Below, in pieces: positions 18,524 to 26,637 of a stretch of 64,000 bases of DNA. The stretch's first letter is position 1, and the number at the start of each line of letters is the position of its first letter. Origin of the DNA: Morganella morganii H1r (GTDB taxonomy: Bacteria; Pseudomonadota; Gammaproteobacteria; Enterobacterales; Enterobacteriaceae); assembly GCF_000633515.1 (NCBI RefSeq), contig NZ_AYMP01000016.1:186001-250000 (forward strand), in the 5' to 3' direction. The notes beneath the pieces were generated by a model. That model was not told where the DNA came from. It was given only the letters and a program-made list of their open reading frames with translations, and made no database searches. The translations under genes and the position numbers were made by a program.

Positions 18524-18856
18524 CTTATTGATTCCTTATAATTATTTTGTCATCAACATCTACAGTAAAACGGGGAATTGCGGGTACTGACATAAAATGG
18601 ATAATCGGCAGCAGAGAACTGCTGATCCTGACTGTACATTAATAACACACACTGTAAATATATTTAATTCCACTGTATGTTATTAATTCGATCTGACTCA
18701 CAATTCAACAACACACGCAGGGCACATCAACAGCGATTTATCCGGCAGATAATGTGTGATACATATAGGGTAATCACACCACCCACTATTGACTTATCAG
18801 ATAAACAGCTGAAAATCAGTCTGTTCCTCACTCACTGAACCGGAAAGCAGATCATT
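18524..18856. promoter_or_regulatory. Divergent control region of the amino-sugar operon and ROK gene
   Basis: No gene seen. Three direct copies of ACTGTA start at 18631, 18651 and 18672, about two helical turns apart, each followed by an AT-rich tract; an inverted copy (TACAGT) is at 18561-18566. TTAATAACA (18639-18647) and TGTTATTAA (18678-18686) are perfect inverted repeats. A separate palindrome GTGTGAT/ATCACAC lies at 18754-18760 and 18773-18779. These are plausible ROK operator sites; the last is CRP-like in sequence but has too wide a spacer. Confidence 0.55.
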
Positions 18857-20008
18857 ATGGTGAAACCGTCTCTTTCGTCAGAACGTAAACAGCATCTGTT
18901 CCGGCAAATTCTGGACGGATACAAAATGCAGGCCGTGATCACCCGTAAAGGGCTCGCGATCACTAACAAGCTGCGCCCGGCGACGGTGACACAGCTGATC
19001 GGCGAAATGATCCAGAGCGGCATTATTGCTGAGGACACCATTAATCACCAGCCCGGACCGGGGCGCCCGGAAGTCGGTATTATTCCGGATTTCCGGTTAC
19101 TGACGGCTATTTTTATCTGCATTGATGCCCGCAATATCACGGCGTCGCTGGTGGATATCCGGGGTGTGGTTCTCGCCGGTGTACACCAGCCGGTTCACGA
19201 TGATAATGCTGACAGTGATACACTCCTGAACTGTTTTCGGACACTGATCAGCCGTCTGCTGCAAAATTGCCGGGCGGACACCCGGGTGCAGGGGATTATT
19301 ATCTCGCTGCCGGGGGTTATGGACGCGGAACATTGCCACTGGCTCTACACCAACCGCTGGCCGAAAGCCCGCCATATGGATTTATCACGGCTGGCTGCAG
19401 AGTTTTCCATTCCTGTCTGCCTGGTGAAAAACTTACAGGCGGAGCTGAATGCCTTTATCCTCGAAAATAGTGACCTGTCCGCCAGACGTGTGCTGTATGT
19501 CCACTGGGGGGAAGGGATTGGCGCGGCGAGCTATTCAAAACAGCAGATAAATGCCAACCAGCAGGGGCTGTTCGGCGAGCTCGGGCAGCTGACGTTCGGT
19601 AATTCACAGACGATTGAGCAGATGTTTTCGTTGTCCGCACTGCGCGGTGTACTGAGTGAAGCGCTGCCCGGCGATTTAAGCAATGAACGGGCAGCGGCAA
19701 AAACATTACAGCATGCGGATATTACCGTTATTCCGTGCCTGAAAACAGCGGCGGATATCTGGGGGCGGGTACTGGCAAATATCTATTTTATTCTGTTCCC
19801 GGATGTCATTATTTTCTCAGGCCCCTTCACGCACAATGAGGCATTATTCCGGGAAATCACCACGGGGTTCAGTCAGCATGTCCCGGATTATTTTGAGCAG
19901 AATGTCACATTCATCATCAACCACAAATCCTATATGAATGAAATGCACGGTGCATTATCCCCGTTCTTTGATGCGCTGGTGGCGGAATATTGCCATCAGG
20001 GGAGTTAA
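18857..20008 (+). CDS. ROK-family transcriptional regulator
   Basis: A 383-residue regulator with an N-terminal winged helix (about residues 8-70; the recognition helix region reads KLRPATVTQLIGEMIQSG) and a ROK sugar-kinase-like body. Unlike NagC and Mlc it lacks the CxCGxxGC zinc motif: the equivalent place reads GELGQLTFGNSQTIEQMF near 238-255. The ATP-binding DxGGT motif is also degenerate, as in ROK repressors generally. It is divergent from the symporter operon and most likely represses it, releasing on binding the amino sugar or its phosphate. Confidence 0.85.
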   Translation: MVKPSLSSERKQHLFRQILDGYKMQAVITRKGLAITNKLRPATVTQLIGEMIQSGIIAEDTINHQPGPGRPEVGIIPDFRLLTAIFICIDARNITASLVDIRGVVLAGVHQPVHDDNADSDTLLNCFRTLISRLLQNCRADTRVQGIIISLPGVMDAEHCHWLYTNRWPKARHMDLSRLAAEFSIPVCLVKNLQAELNAFILENSDLSARRVLYVHWGEGIGAASYSKQQINANQQGLFGELGQLTFGNSQTIEQMFSLSALRGVLSEALPGDLSNERAAAKTLQHADITVIPCLKTAADIWGRVLANIYFILFPDVIIFSGPFTHNEALFREITTGFSQHVPDYFEQNVTFIINHKSYMNEMHGALSPFFDALVAEYCHQGS

Positions 20009-20231
20009 TCAGCGAATAACCTGAACAGAGCGGATTTTTTTACCGTAATTAGCCACATCTTTTTCCGCTCTCTTCTGTATGAGATTTACCACTGAAATAT
20101 AGTAAACCGGATGAAAAAAACATCAAAGAGACACTGAGCAATACTTAACTTGATTTTGCGCCATAACGGCGAATAATGGGGAGGGTAAAATTCACAGATA
20201 CACGCAGTTGTTTATTCTCCGGGGTTTTTTC

Positions 20232-21224
20232 ATGGTCAGTGGTTTATTTATCGGCATCCTGTTCGGCGGGTTGCTCCAGTCAGGTCAGTTCTGTTTTGTT
20301 TCCGGATTCAGAAACATTCTTTACCAGCGAAATACCCGGTTTCTCACCGCACTGCTGATTGCGGTCACTATTCAGTCCGTTGGTTTCTTTGCCCTGGAAT
20401 CTGCCGGATTATTACACATACCGGAAGGAAATCTGCCAATCACCGCCACACTTGCCGGTGGTTTTGTATTTGGTGCAGGTATGGTGCTGGCCGGTTGCTG
20501 CGGCAGCGGCGCATGGTTTCGTTCCGGCGAAGGATTAACCGGCACCTGGATTGCCTTATTTGCCTTTGTTGTCACCATGGCCGCCGCTCAGAAAGGCAGC
20601 CTGAAACATTGGTTTGAACCCTTACTACAGCATCCCGCTCAACCGGATACAATTTATAAAACGCTGGATATTTCCCCGTGGTTTCTGGTCGTGTTTTTAA
20701 TTATTCTCACTGCCGGATTACTGATTTATCAGCATTACCATCCCCGCTATACATCACCTTCACAGGGGCGGTTTAATTATCTGCCGCTGAATATCACCGG
20801 TCTTCTGATCGGTATTCTCGGGATTATTGCCTGGGTTTTCAGCGCTGAAGCCGGACGTAATTTCGGCTATGGTGTTGCCGTTCCTTCCGGCAATGTTATT
20901 CAGTATCTGATCACAGGGCAGCAGCGTTATTTTAACTGGGGAACCTTATTTGTTATCGGTATTTTCGCCGGTTCAATGATAAGTGCGATTATCCGCAAAG
21001 AATTCAGATTAACACTTCCGCCTGATGGTATTACTGTCGTCAAACGGCTGATCGGCGGGATTGTGATGGGAGCAGGGGCAACACTGGCAGGCGGCTGTAC
21101 CGTCACAAATTCTCTTGTGGCAACCGCTTATTTCTCCTGGCAGGGATGGATTTCGACATTCATGATTATGGCCGGTGTCTGGTTGACCAGTTATTTCTTC
21201 CGTGCAGGACAATGTCGTTTATAG
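20232..21224 (+). CDS. YeeE/YedE family sulfur-compound transporter
   Basis: A 330-residue polytopic membrane protein with around nine to ten hydrophobic segments and two internally similar halves, each with a cysteine-containing GAGMVLAGCCGSGAWFRSGEG (about 80-100) or GAGATLAGGCTVTNSL (about 280-295) motif. The family includes thiosulfate importer TsuA (YeeE), which passes the ligand along these cysteines. The frame also opens from a TTG at 20208, but the ATG at 20232 begins right at the first membrane segment. It is 8 bases ahead of a rhodanese lipoprotein, which supports a sulfur or selenium role. Confidence 0.82.
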   Translation: MVSGLFIGILFGGLLQSGQFCFVSGFRNILYQRNTRFLTALLIAVTIQSVGFFALESAGLLHIPEGNLPITATLAGGFVFGAGMVLAGCCGSGAWFRSGEGLTGTWIALFAFVVTMAAAQKGSLKHWFEPLLQHPAQPDTIYKTLDISPWFLVVFLIILTAGLLIYQHYHPRYTSPSQGRFNYLPLNITGLLIGILGIIAWVFSAEAGRNFGYGVAVPSGNVIQYLITGQQRYFNWGTLFVIGIFAGSMISAIIRKEFRLTLPPDGITVVKRLIGGIVMGAGATLAGGCTVTNSLVATAYFSWQGWISTFMIMAGVWLTSYFFRAGQCRL

Positions 21225-21232
21225 GATCACAT

Positions 21233-22603
21233 ATGAAAACAAAATCACTCTTTCTTTTGATACCGCTATTACTGTCCGGTTGTGACCAGACGGTGGTAAA
21301 AGAGATCGGTATTGAAGAATTATCGGAGAACCTGAACAACCCGCAATACATTATTATTGATACCCGGCCGGACAGTTTATATTTCGGCTTTAAAGATAAA
21401 GGCGCGACCCGCGGCGGCCATATTAAAGGTGCAATGCAGTTTACCACCGGCTGGCTGGATTTTATTGACGAAAACAAATTTGATACTTTTGTGGAAGAAA
21501 AGGGGATTACCAAAGAAAAAACCCTGATATTTTACGACAGTGACCCGGATTCCCTGGAACGTATTACCGCCGAATTTGCTGCCAAAGGTTTTCAGGTCAG
21601 GGCATTTAAATCCTTTATCCAATACAGCAATTCTGATCTGCCGATGGATAAATACCCGAATTATTTTCTGAGTGTTTCGCCGGCATGGGTTCAGGCTGCA
21701 CTGAACGGCGAAAAACCGGAAAGTTATACCCGTGATCAAAAACCGGTGATATTTGAAGTGTCGTGGGGGGATGCGGAACAATCTAAATCCTATGCAACGC
21801 ATATTAAAGGCGCTTTCCATTTTAATACCGACTGGATAGAAAACGCGCCGGTCTGGAATTTATCAGAACCCGACGTTATCAAAAATAATCTGCTGAAAAA
21901 CGGGATCCGCAAAGATACCCCGGTTGTCGTCTATTCTGAAAATCAGATGGCAGCATTGCGGGTATTATGGGCATTGAAATGGGCCGGTGTTGAAGATGTC
22001 CGTTTCCTGAACGGCGGGTTAAATGCCTGGGTTGATGCGGAATTACCGACGGAAACCACTCTGAATATTCCGGTACCGGTTGCAGATTTCGGCGCGGAAA
22101 TTCCGGTTAATCCGCAGGTCACTATTGCTATGCCGGCGGAAGCCATACAAGGTCAGAAATCCGGTCTTAAACTGATCAGCAACCGGACATGGGATGAATA
22201 TACCGGCAAAATCTCCGGTTATGACTATATTCCGCGCAAAGGGGAACCAGCCGGGGCGATATGGGGATTCGGCGGTAAAAATTCGAATGATATGTCCGAT
22301 TACTATGACCCGGACGGCACATTACGTAATCCGGACGAGATTTTTGCTTTATGGAAAACGCAGGGTATTGAACCGACTGACCAGGTCGCGTTTTATTGCG
22401 GCACCGGCTGGCGGGCCAGTGTTTCCTGGTTTATGACGCAACTGGCGGGCTGGGAAAACAGCCGGATTTATGACGGCGGCTGGAATGCCTGGCAGATGGA
22501 CCCGACATTACCGGTATTAAATAATATTCAGAGCCAAAAACCGGCAGCACTGAATGATTATGGTGAAATAATTAAAAAACCGGGCCAATCCTGCAAAAGC
22601 TAA
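21233..22603 (+). CDS. Three-domain rhodanese lipoprotein
   Basis: A 456-residue exported lipoprotein. The signal ends in the lipobox LLSGC (Cys at residue 17). Three rhodanese-like domains follow, at roughly 25-140, 150-285 and 300-440. Only the third keeps an active-site cysteine loop (FYCGTGWRAS). In the first and second the equivalent positions read FYDSDPDS and VYSENQMA, so they should be inactive or regulatory. The start ATG at 21233 has AGGA six bases upstream. Translation follows the YeeE/YedE gene closely; the pair probably handles thiosulfate or a related sulfane sulfur in the periplasm. Confidence 0.85.
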   Translation: MKTKSLFLLIPLLLSGCDQTVVKEIGIEELSENLNNPQYIIIDTRPDSLYFGFKDKGATRGGHIKGAMQFTTGWLDFIDENKFDTFVEEKGITKEKTLIFYDSDPDSLERITAEFAAKGFQVRAFKSFIQYSNSDLPMDKYPNYFLSVSPAWVQAALNGEKPESYTRDQKPVIFEVSWGDAEQSKSYATHIKGAFHFNTDWIENAPVWNLSEPDVIKNNLLKNGIRKDTPVVVYSENQMAALRVLWALKWAGVEDVRFLNGGLNAWVDAELPTETTLNIPVPVADFGAEIPVNPQVTIAMPAEAIQGQKSGLKLISNRTWDEYTGKISGYDYIPRKGEPAGAIWGFGGKNSNDMSDYYDPDGTLRNPDEIFALWKTQGIEPTDQVAFYCGTGWRASVSWFMTQLAGWENSRIYDGGWNAWQMDPTLPVLNNIQSQKPAALNDYGEIIKKPGQSCKS

Positions 22604-22616
22604 CGATGACTGAAAA

Positions 22617-22647
22617 ACCGGCTTCTGCTGATATAACGGAAGCCGGT
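22617..22647. terminator. Convergent terminator
   Basis: ACCGGCTTC (22617-22625) pairs with GAAGCCGGT (22639-22647). The A-run at 22613-22617 gives a T-run on the minus strand, so it ends the VF530 gene and probably also the rhodanese operon. Confidence 0.8.
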
Positions 22648-22660
22648 GATATCCGGTAAT

Positions 22661-22927
22661 TTACCATGGACCTTCCGGCCAGATACTGTCTGTTTTTTTA
22701 GCCGTATCATCATCCAGTGAATCAAGATATAAGTTCTCAACCTCGGTACGTGCCCAGGGGGTGCGGCGGAGAAATTTCAGACTTGATTTTACGCTGGGGT
22801 CATTCTTAAAGCAGTTAATATTGATTAACTTACCCAGCTTTGCCCAGCCATATTTTGCAACCAGTGCATTAACCTGCATTTCAAGAGTAACGCCATGCAG
22901 CGGGTCGTTGGATTTGTGGGCTGTCAT
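22661..22927 (-). CDS. VF530 family protein (DUF2132)
   Basis: An 88-residue small protein with the family core [43 protein letters not shown] near residues 40-60. The family is structurally known from Vibrio VF530 and suspected to bind DNA, but its role is not established. The start is taken at 22927 ([12 protein letters not shown]), with AGGA upstream, rather than the longer open frame from 22990. Confidence 0.8.
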   Translation of the reverse strand: MTAHKSNDPLHGVTLEMQVNALVAKYGWAKLGKLININCFKNDPSVKSSLKFLRRTPWARTEVENLYLDSLDDDTAKKTDSIWPEGPW

Positions 22928-23182
22928 GAATGAATATCCTGTTATTTTACCTGAGCAGGGAAGGATACCGTAAACTCCGGAACATAACAATTATCCCTCC
23001 CGGCAGACTCATTCCGTATTACTTCAGGGTCTGCATTCTTCCGTTAACCTCCTTTTATGACTTCAAACATAAGATAATGCAGCAAATATAGCCGCTAATT
23101 ACCGCATGGAACGTATGGTTGAATGATTGAGGTTATGGTTGAATAACAGTATTAATTAACATTCATACGATAAAGGCTAAAA

Positions 23183-23983
23183 ATGACAGACTTCAGCAAA
23201 TATAAAAAAACACTCGATAAGCTAGACTATTATGTTTATGCATTATGTGAAATAAAAGAAAATCTCCGGGTTCCGTTTTATATCGGTAAAGGGAAAAATA
23301 GCCGCTGTCTGGCCCACATCAGCGATGCCATGGCAGAAGTAGCTGATAATGCTGAAGATATATCTAATGAAAAACTAAAGCGCATTAAAGAGCTTTACGA
23401 AGAAAATCGTCTCGGTATCGATATATTGTCTCACGGACTTGACTCTGAAACTGCATTTATGGTCGAAACCACGTGTATTGACCTCATCGGAATTAAAGGA
23501 TTGACTAATAAAATTAACGGGAAAAAGAGTCCCGGTAATGATATTTATAAAACACAGGGAAGGTTAACTATTGAAGAAGCGGCTTCATGGTATTCTGGTG
23601 AGCCGACTGAGGTTTCAAAAGAAGATAAAGGACTTGTATTCATTTTAAACAAACTCTACCGGTTTGATATGACTGAGCAGGAATTGTTCGAAGCAACCCG
23701 TGGTGTCTGGCACAATCCGCCGCGCAATGATGAATCCCTGAAATATGCTTACGCTGTTTACAACAACATTGTAAAAGAAGTATATGAAATTCATGGTTGG
23801 ATTAAAGCCGGTACTCAGGAATATTTTACAAGGAAAGTCAGCCGTGACAGTAATCGCTGGGAATTTATCGGCAGAAAAGCAGAGCAGTCTATACGCGATA
23901 AATATGTCGGAAAAATAATCAACTATGACCGGAGTTATGGCTCGCCATTCGTTAAAGTGGGAAACACTCCGGTCGGTAAATGA
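23183..23983 (+). CDS. LEM-3-like GIY-YIG domain protein
   Basis: A 266-residue protein. Its N-terminal domain has YYVYALCEI (residues 15-23) and VPFYIGKGKNSRCLAH (30-45), the form of the GIY-YIG nuclease core found in LEM-3-like proteins, with a conserved Arg and a later Glu (AFMVETTCIDLIG near 94-106). The C-terminal half (about 150-260) is a separate region of unknown function. The gene is AT-rich compared with its neighbours and sits alone between a VF530 gene and roxA, suggesting acquisition. A DNA-cleaving role, perhaps in defense, is plausible but not shown. Confidence 0.7.
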   Translation: MTDFSKYKKTLDKLDYYVYALCEIKENLRVPFYIGKGKNSRCLAHISDAMAEVADNAEDISNEKLKRIKELYEENRLGIDILSHGLDSETAFMVETTCIDLIGIKGLTNKINGKKSPGNDIYKTQGRLTIEEAASWYSGEPTEVSKEDKGLVFILNKLYRFDMTEQELFEATRGVWHNPPRNDESLKYAYAVYNNIVKEVYEIHGWIKAGTQEYFTRKVSRDSNRWEFIGRKAEQSIRDKYVGKIINYDRSYGSPFVKVGNTPVGK

Positions 23984-24383
23984 TGAAAACCAATAACTAA
24001 TTTGTACAGTATCCGTGAACTGACGGATATTGTACATCAGTTCACGTTACCGGATAGGAGAGCAGGGAACGCCAATGAACGATATAACACATTGATATTA
24101 TTGCATCTAATCATCACTAGGATCTCCTGCATTTCATTTAACATAATATACATTATGCGAACAAATGTATAAAATAACGAAATCAGGCATTCCGCCAGGT
24201 TAATCATGCTGGTTCATTTATCGTGGATAACGATTTCTTGTCTCCGGCCATCCGGCAACTGAATCATTACAGACCACAAATCTCCCCGTAAAGTTATCGA
24301 CCTGCATTTGACCCCAAACAAAAATATGACAGCGCATTACTTCTATAATTACCGCTTATTTACTCTCATATAGATGTGGTCAC
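23984..24383. other. Intergenic region between the GIY-YIG gene and roxA
   Basis: No convincing gene. A hairpin CGTGAACTGA (24014-24023)/TCAGTTCACG (24037-24046) lies 30 bases after the GIY-YIG stop and probably terminates it, though no T-run follows. The rest is AT-rich and presumably contains the roxA promoter. Confidence 0.5.
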
Positions 24384-25505
24384 ATGGTTAACAAACTGAA
24401 TCTTAACTGGCCTGAATTTTTAGAAAAATACTGGCAGAAAAAACCTGTTGTACTGAAAAATGCATTTCCTGATTTTGCCGACCCTATCACGCCGGATGAG
24501 CTGGCCGGCCTGGCCATGGAGCCGGAAGTTGACAGCCGCCTGGTCAGCTTCATTGATAACAAATGGGAAGCGAGTCACGGTCCGTTTGAGGACTACAGCC
24601 AATTAGGCGAAAAAGGATGGTCACTGCTGGTACAGGCTGTCAACCATTGGCATATGCCGGCTGCAGAATTGGTAAAACCGTTCCGTGTGCTGCCTGAGTG
24701 GCGTCTTGATGACCTGATGATTTCCTACTCAGTGCCCGGCGGTGGTGTCGGACCGCATATTGATAACTATGATGTCTTCATCATCCAGGGTATGGGTCGC
24801 CGCCGCTGGCGTGTGGGTGACGCCCTTCCCATGCGTCAGTTCTGCGCTCATCCGGCATTACTGCATGTCGATCCGTTTGAACCGATTATTGATGTGGAAA
24901 TGGCGCCGGGCGATATTCTGTATATTCCGCCTGGATTCCCTCACGATGGTTTCACCTTCGAAGATACCATGAACTATTCTGTCGGCTTTCGCGGACCGAC
25001 CGGACGTGATCTGCTGAGCAGCTTTGCAGACTACGCACTGGAACAGGATCTGGGAGGCGTCAATTATGGCGATCCTGACCTGAAAGTACGTGAAAACTCA
25101 GGCTCAATGGAATCTTATGAGGTTGAACGCCTGCGTGAAATGATGATTGAGATGATCAACAAGCCCGGTGATTTCGAACAGTGGTTAGGCCGTTTTGCAA
25201 CTACCCCGCGCCATGAGCTGGATATTGCACCTTCGGAACCGCCGTATGAGCCGGAAGAAGTACTGAGTGCTCTGAATGCCGGCGAAAAACTGATACGACT
25301 GAGCGGACTGCGTGTTCTGCGTATCGGGGAACATTTCTTCGTTAATACCGAAGGCTGGATGACCACCGAAATGAAAGGTGCGGATACATTGTGCCGGTTA
25401 ACAGAAGTCGGCGTGAATGAACTCGGTGAAGCACTGGAGAACCCGGTTTTTGTTGCGGAATTAACCGAATTTATCAATCAGGGATATTGGTATTTCGAAG
25501 AATAA
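24384..25505 (+). CDS. roxA: 50S ribosomal protein uL16 arginine 3-hydroxylase RoxA (YcfD)
   Basis: A 373-residue JmjC-type Fe(II)/2-oxoglutarate oxygenase, the same length as E. coli YcfD. It hydroxylates an arginine of ribosomal protein uL16. The iron-binding HxD is H125 and D127 (GPHIDNYD) and the distal His lies in PPGFPHDGF near residue 187. The C-terminal winged-helix-like dimer region is complete. The coding sequence is followed by a strong terminator. Confidence 0.95.
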   Translation: MVNKLNLNWPEFLEKYWQKKPVVLKNAFPDFADPITPDELAGLAMEPEVDSRLVSFIDNKWEASHGPFEDYSQLGEKGWSLLVQAVNHWHMPAAELVKPFRVLPEWRLDDLMISYSVPGGGVGPHIDNYDVFIIQGMGRRRWRVGDALPMRQFCAHPALLHVDPFEPIIDVEMAPGDILYIPPGFPHDGFTFEDTMNYSVGFRGPTGRDLLSSFADYALEQDLGGVNYGDPDLKVRENSGSMESYEVERLREMMIEMINKPGDFEQWLGRFATTPRHELDIAPSEPPYEPEEVLSALNAGEKLIRLSGLRVLRIGEHFFVNTEGWMTTEMKGADTLCRLTEVGVNELGEALENPVFVAELTEFINQGYWYFEE

Positions 25506-25523
25506 GTCACATCAGCCTGACAA

Positions 25524-25553
25524 GATAAAACACCCGCTGACGGGTGTTTTATC
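25524..25553. terminator. Strong terminator after roxA
   Basis: A perfect 13-bp stem GATAAAACACCCG (25524-25536) / CGGGTGTTTTATC (25541-25553) with a CTGA loop and a T-rich 3' arm, 18 bases after the roxA stop. Confidence 0.9.
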
Positions 25554-25648
25554 TCAGCGTTTCAAAAACCTCTCGTTCACTACGCTCAGCCATGATAAAT
25601 TGGCCGGATGTCCATCCCCAAATATTTCCTTTTTTATGAGATAGTTCA

Positions 25649-26056
25649 ATGAGTAAGAGTGGAAGAAACTATACAAAAGAAAAAATAAAACAGCGCCATA
25701 TAGCAAATAAAAAAAGAAAACACCCTATTCGTATTTTTATCAGAAGTTGGGATTTTTGGGGTAAATCCTGCCTTGGCCTTTTTGTTTTTGGCATGTTTAT
25801 TTATTCATCAAATGACAATGTAACCATTCATTTTTTATGGATAATCTATGCCTGCATTTGCTTACCTTTATTTCCGTTTGCTAAAAAATGCAGTGATGAT
25901 GTCCTTCGTCATTATTTTTCAGAATCAACATTTGAGGATGTTATTAATGGTAGTAGCCCCCGGGGGCTTGGCGGATTGTATCTGATGCTCATTATTCCTT
26001 TTATCATCCCGCTGGCAGCGGGATACTTTGTATATCAGATTATAAATTACAAATGA
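25649..26056 (+). CDS. Small membrane protein, possible colicin-E1-type immunity protein
   Basis: A 135-residue basic membrane protein. A Lys/Arg-rich head (residues 1-33) is followed by three hydrophobic segments at about 42-55, 60-77 and 108-130. The pattern of an LPLFPFAKK boundary, a charged F-rich loop (HYFSESTFEDV), a Gly turn and a final GGLYLMLIIPFIIPLAAGYFV segment resembles immunity proteins of pore-forming colicins of the E1 type. No bacteriocin gene is adjacent. The gene is AT-rich relative to the flanks. The identification is tentative; it could be an unrelated small membrane protein. Confidence 0.5.
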   Translation: MSKSGRNYTKEKIKQRHIANKKRKHPIRIFIRSWDFWGKSCLGLFVFGMFIYSSNDNVTIHFLWIIYACICLPLFPFAKKCSDDVLRHYFSESTFEDVINGSSPRGLGGLYLMLIIPFIIPLAAGYFVYQIINYK

Positions 26057-26069
26057 AATCTATCGATAT

Positions 26070-26555
26070 TTAATCATGCCCATCTGTATGATCTGAAAAC
26101 AACCGGAATCGCCGAAAATCCACACCATCATAGTTAACAGATCCATCCGGCTGAAATCCGTAACGTGTTATAAACCGGGAAACTTTCCGGGATAATGGTA
26201 ATAAAATGGTGATACTGGTTAAGTGCATTTTATCAAATGCGTGGCGGATAATTTCATCACAGATGATTTTTCCCGTTCCCCAGAAATCAGGATGAAGTAC
26301 CAGTGCCAGGTCAGCGTCATCACCTTCTTTCTGAAGCCCTCCCCAGCCTGCAAATATATCGTCGATCACAAATGCCCAAGGGCCATATCCGTTAATGTCC
26401 CACTGAGCGTCTTTTTCTTTTGCCCAGCAGCGGCTTTTTTCATCATCAAAATCCGGGCTGCCCAGCGGCATTTGCTGTAAAACTTTCGGGTGATTATTCA
26501 GTGCCGTGATATCGGCCGGTTTTATCTGAGTGAGCCGTTTAAATTCTAAGTGCAT
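26070..26555 (-). CDS. GNAT-family N-acetyltransferase
   Basis: A 161-residue GNAT-like protein. The N-terminal LEFKRLTQIKPADITALNNHPKVLQQMP and the central WAFVIDDIFAGWGGLQKEGDDADLALVLHPDFWGTGKIICDEIIRHAF carry the expected beta4-beta5 and acetyl-CoA pyrophosphate-binding region, where GTGKIICDE replaces the usual RGxGxG-type loop. The substrate is unknown. It follows mgtA on the same strand after a long hairpin, so it is probably separately expressed. Confidence 0.8.
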   Translation of the reverse strand: MHLEFKRLTQIKPADITALNNHPKVLQQMPLGSPDFDDEKSRCWAKEKDAQWDINGYGPWAFVIDDIFAGWGGLQKEGDDADLALVLHPDFWGTGKIICDEIIRHAFDKMHLTSITILLPLSRKVSRFITRYGFQPDGSVNYDGVDFRRFRLFSDHTDGHD

Positions 26556-26582
26556 AGTATTCCTTTTATTCTGATGCTCTGA

Positions 26583-26626
26583 TTGTACCTGTTATTCAGA
26601 AAAAATCAGCTGAATAACAGGTACAA
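26583..26626. terminator. 17-bp perfect hairpin between mgtA and the GNAT gene
   Basis: The 17-base arm at 26583-26599 pairs with 26610-26626; the loop is AAAAAATCAG. It lies just after the mgtA stop. No T-run follows on the minus strand, so it may protect the mgtA mRNA end or act as an imperfect terminator. Confidence 0.7.
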
Positions 26627-26637
26627 AGCATCTTAAC

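Noticed and set aside
18754-18779. A CRP site
   Set aside because: The half-sites fit but the spacer is 12 or 13 bases instead of 6.
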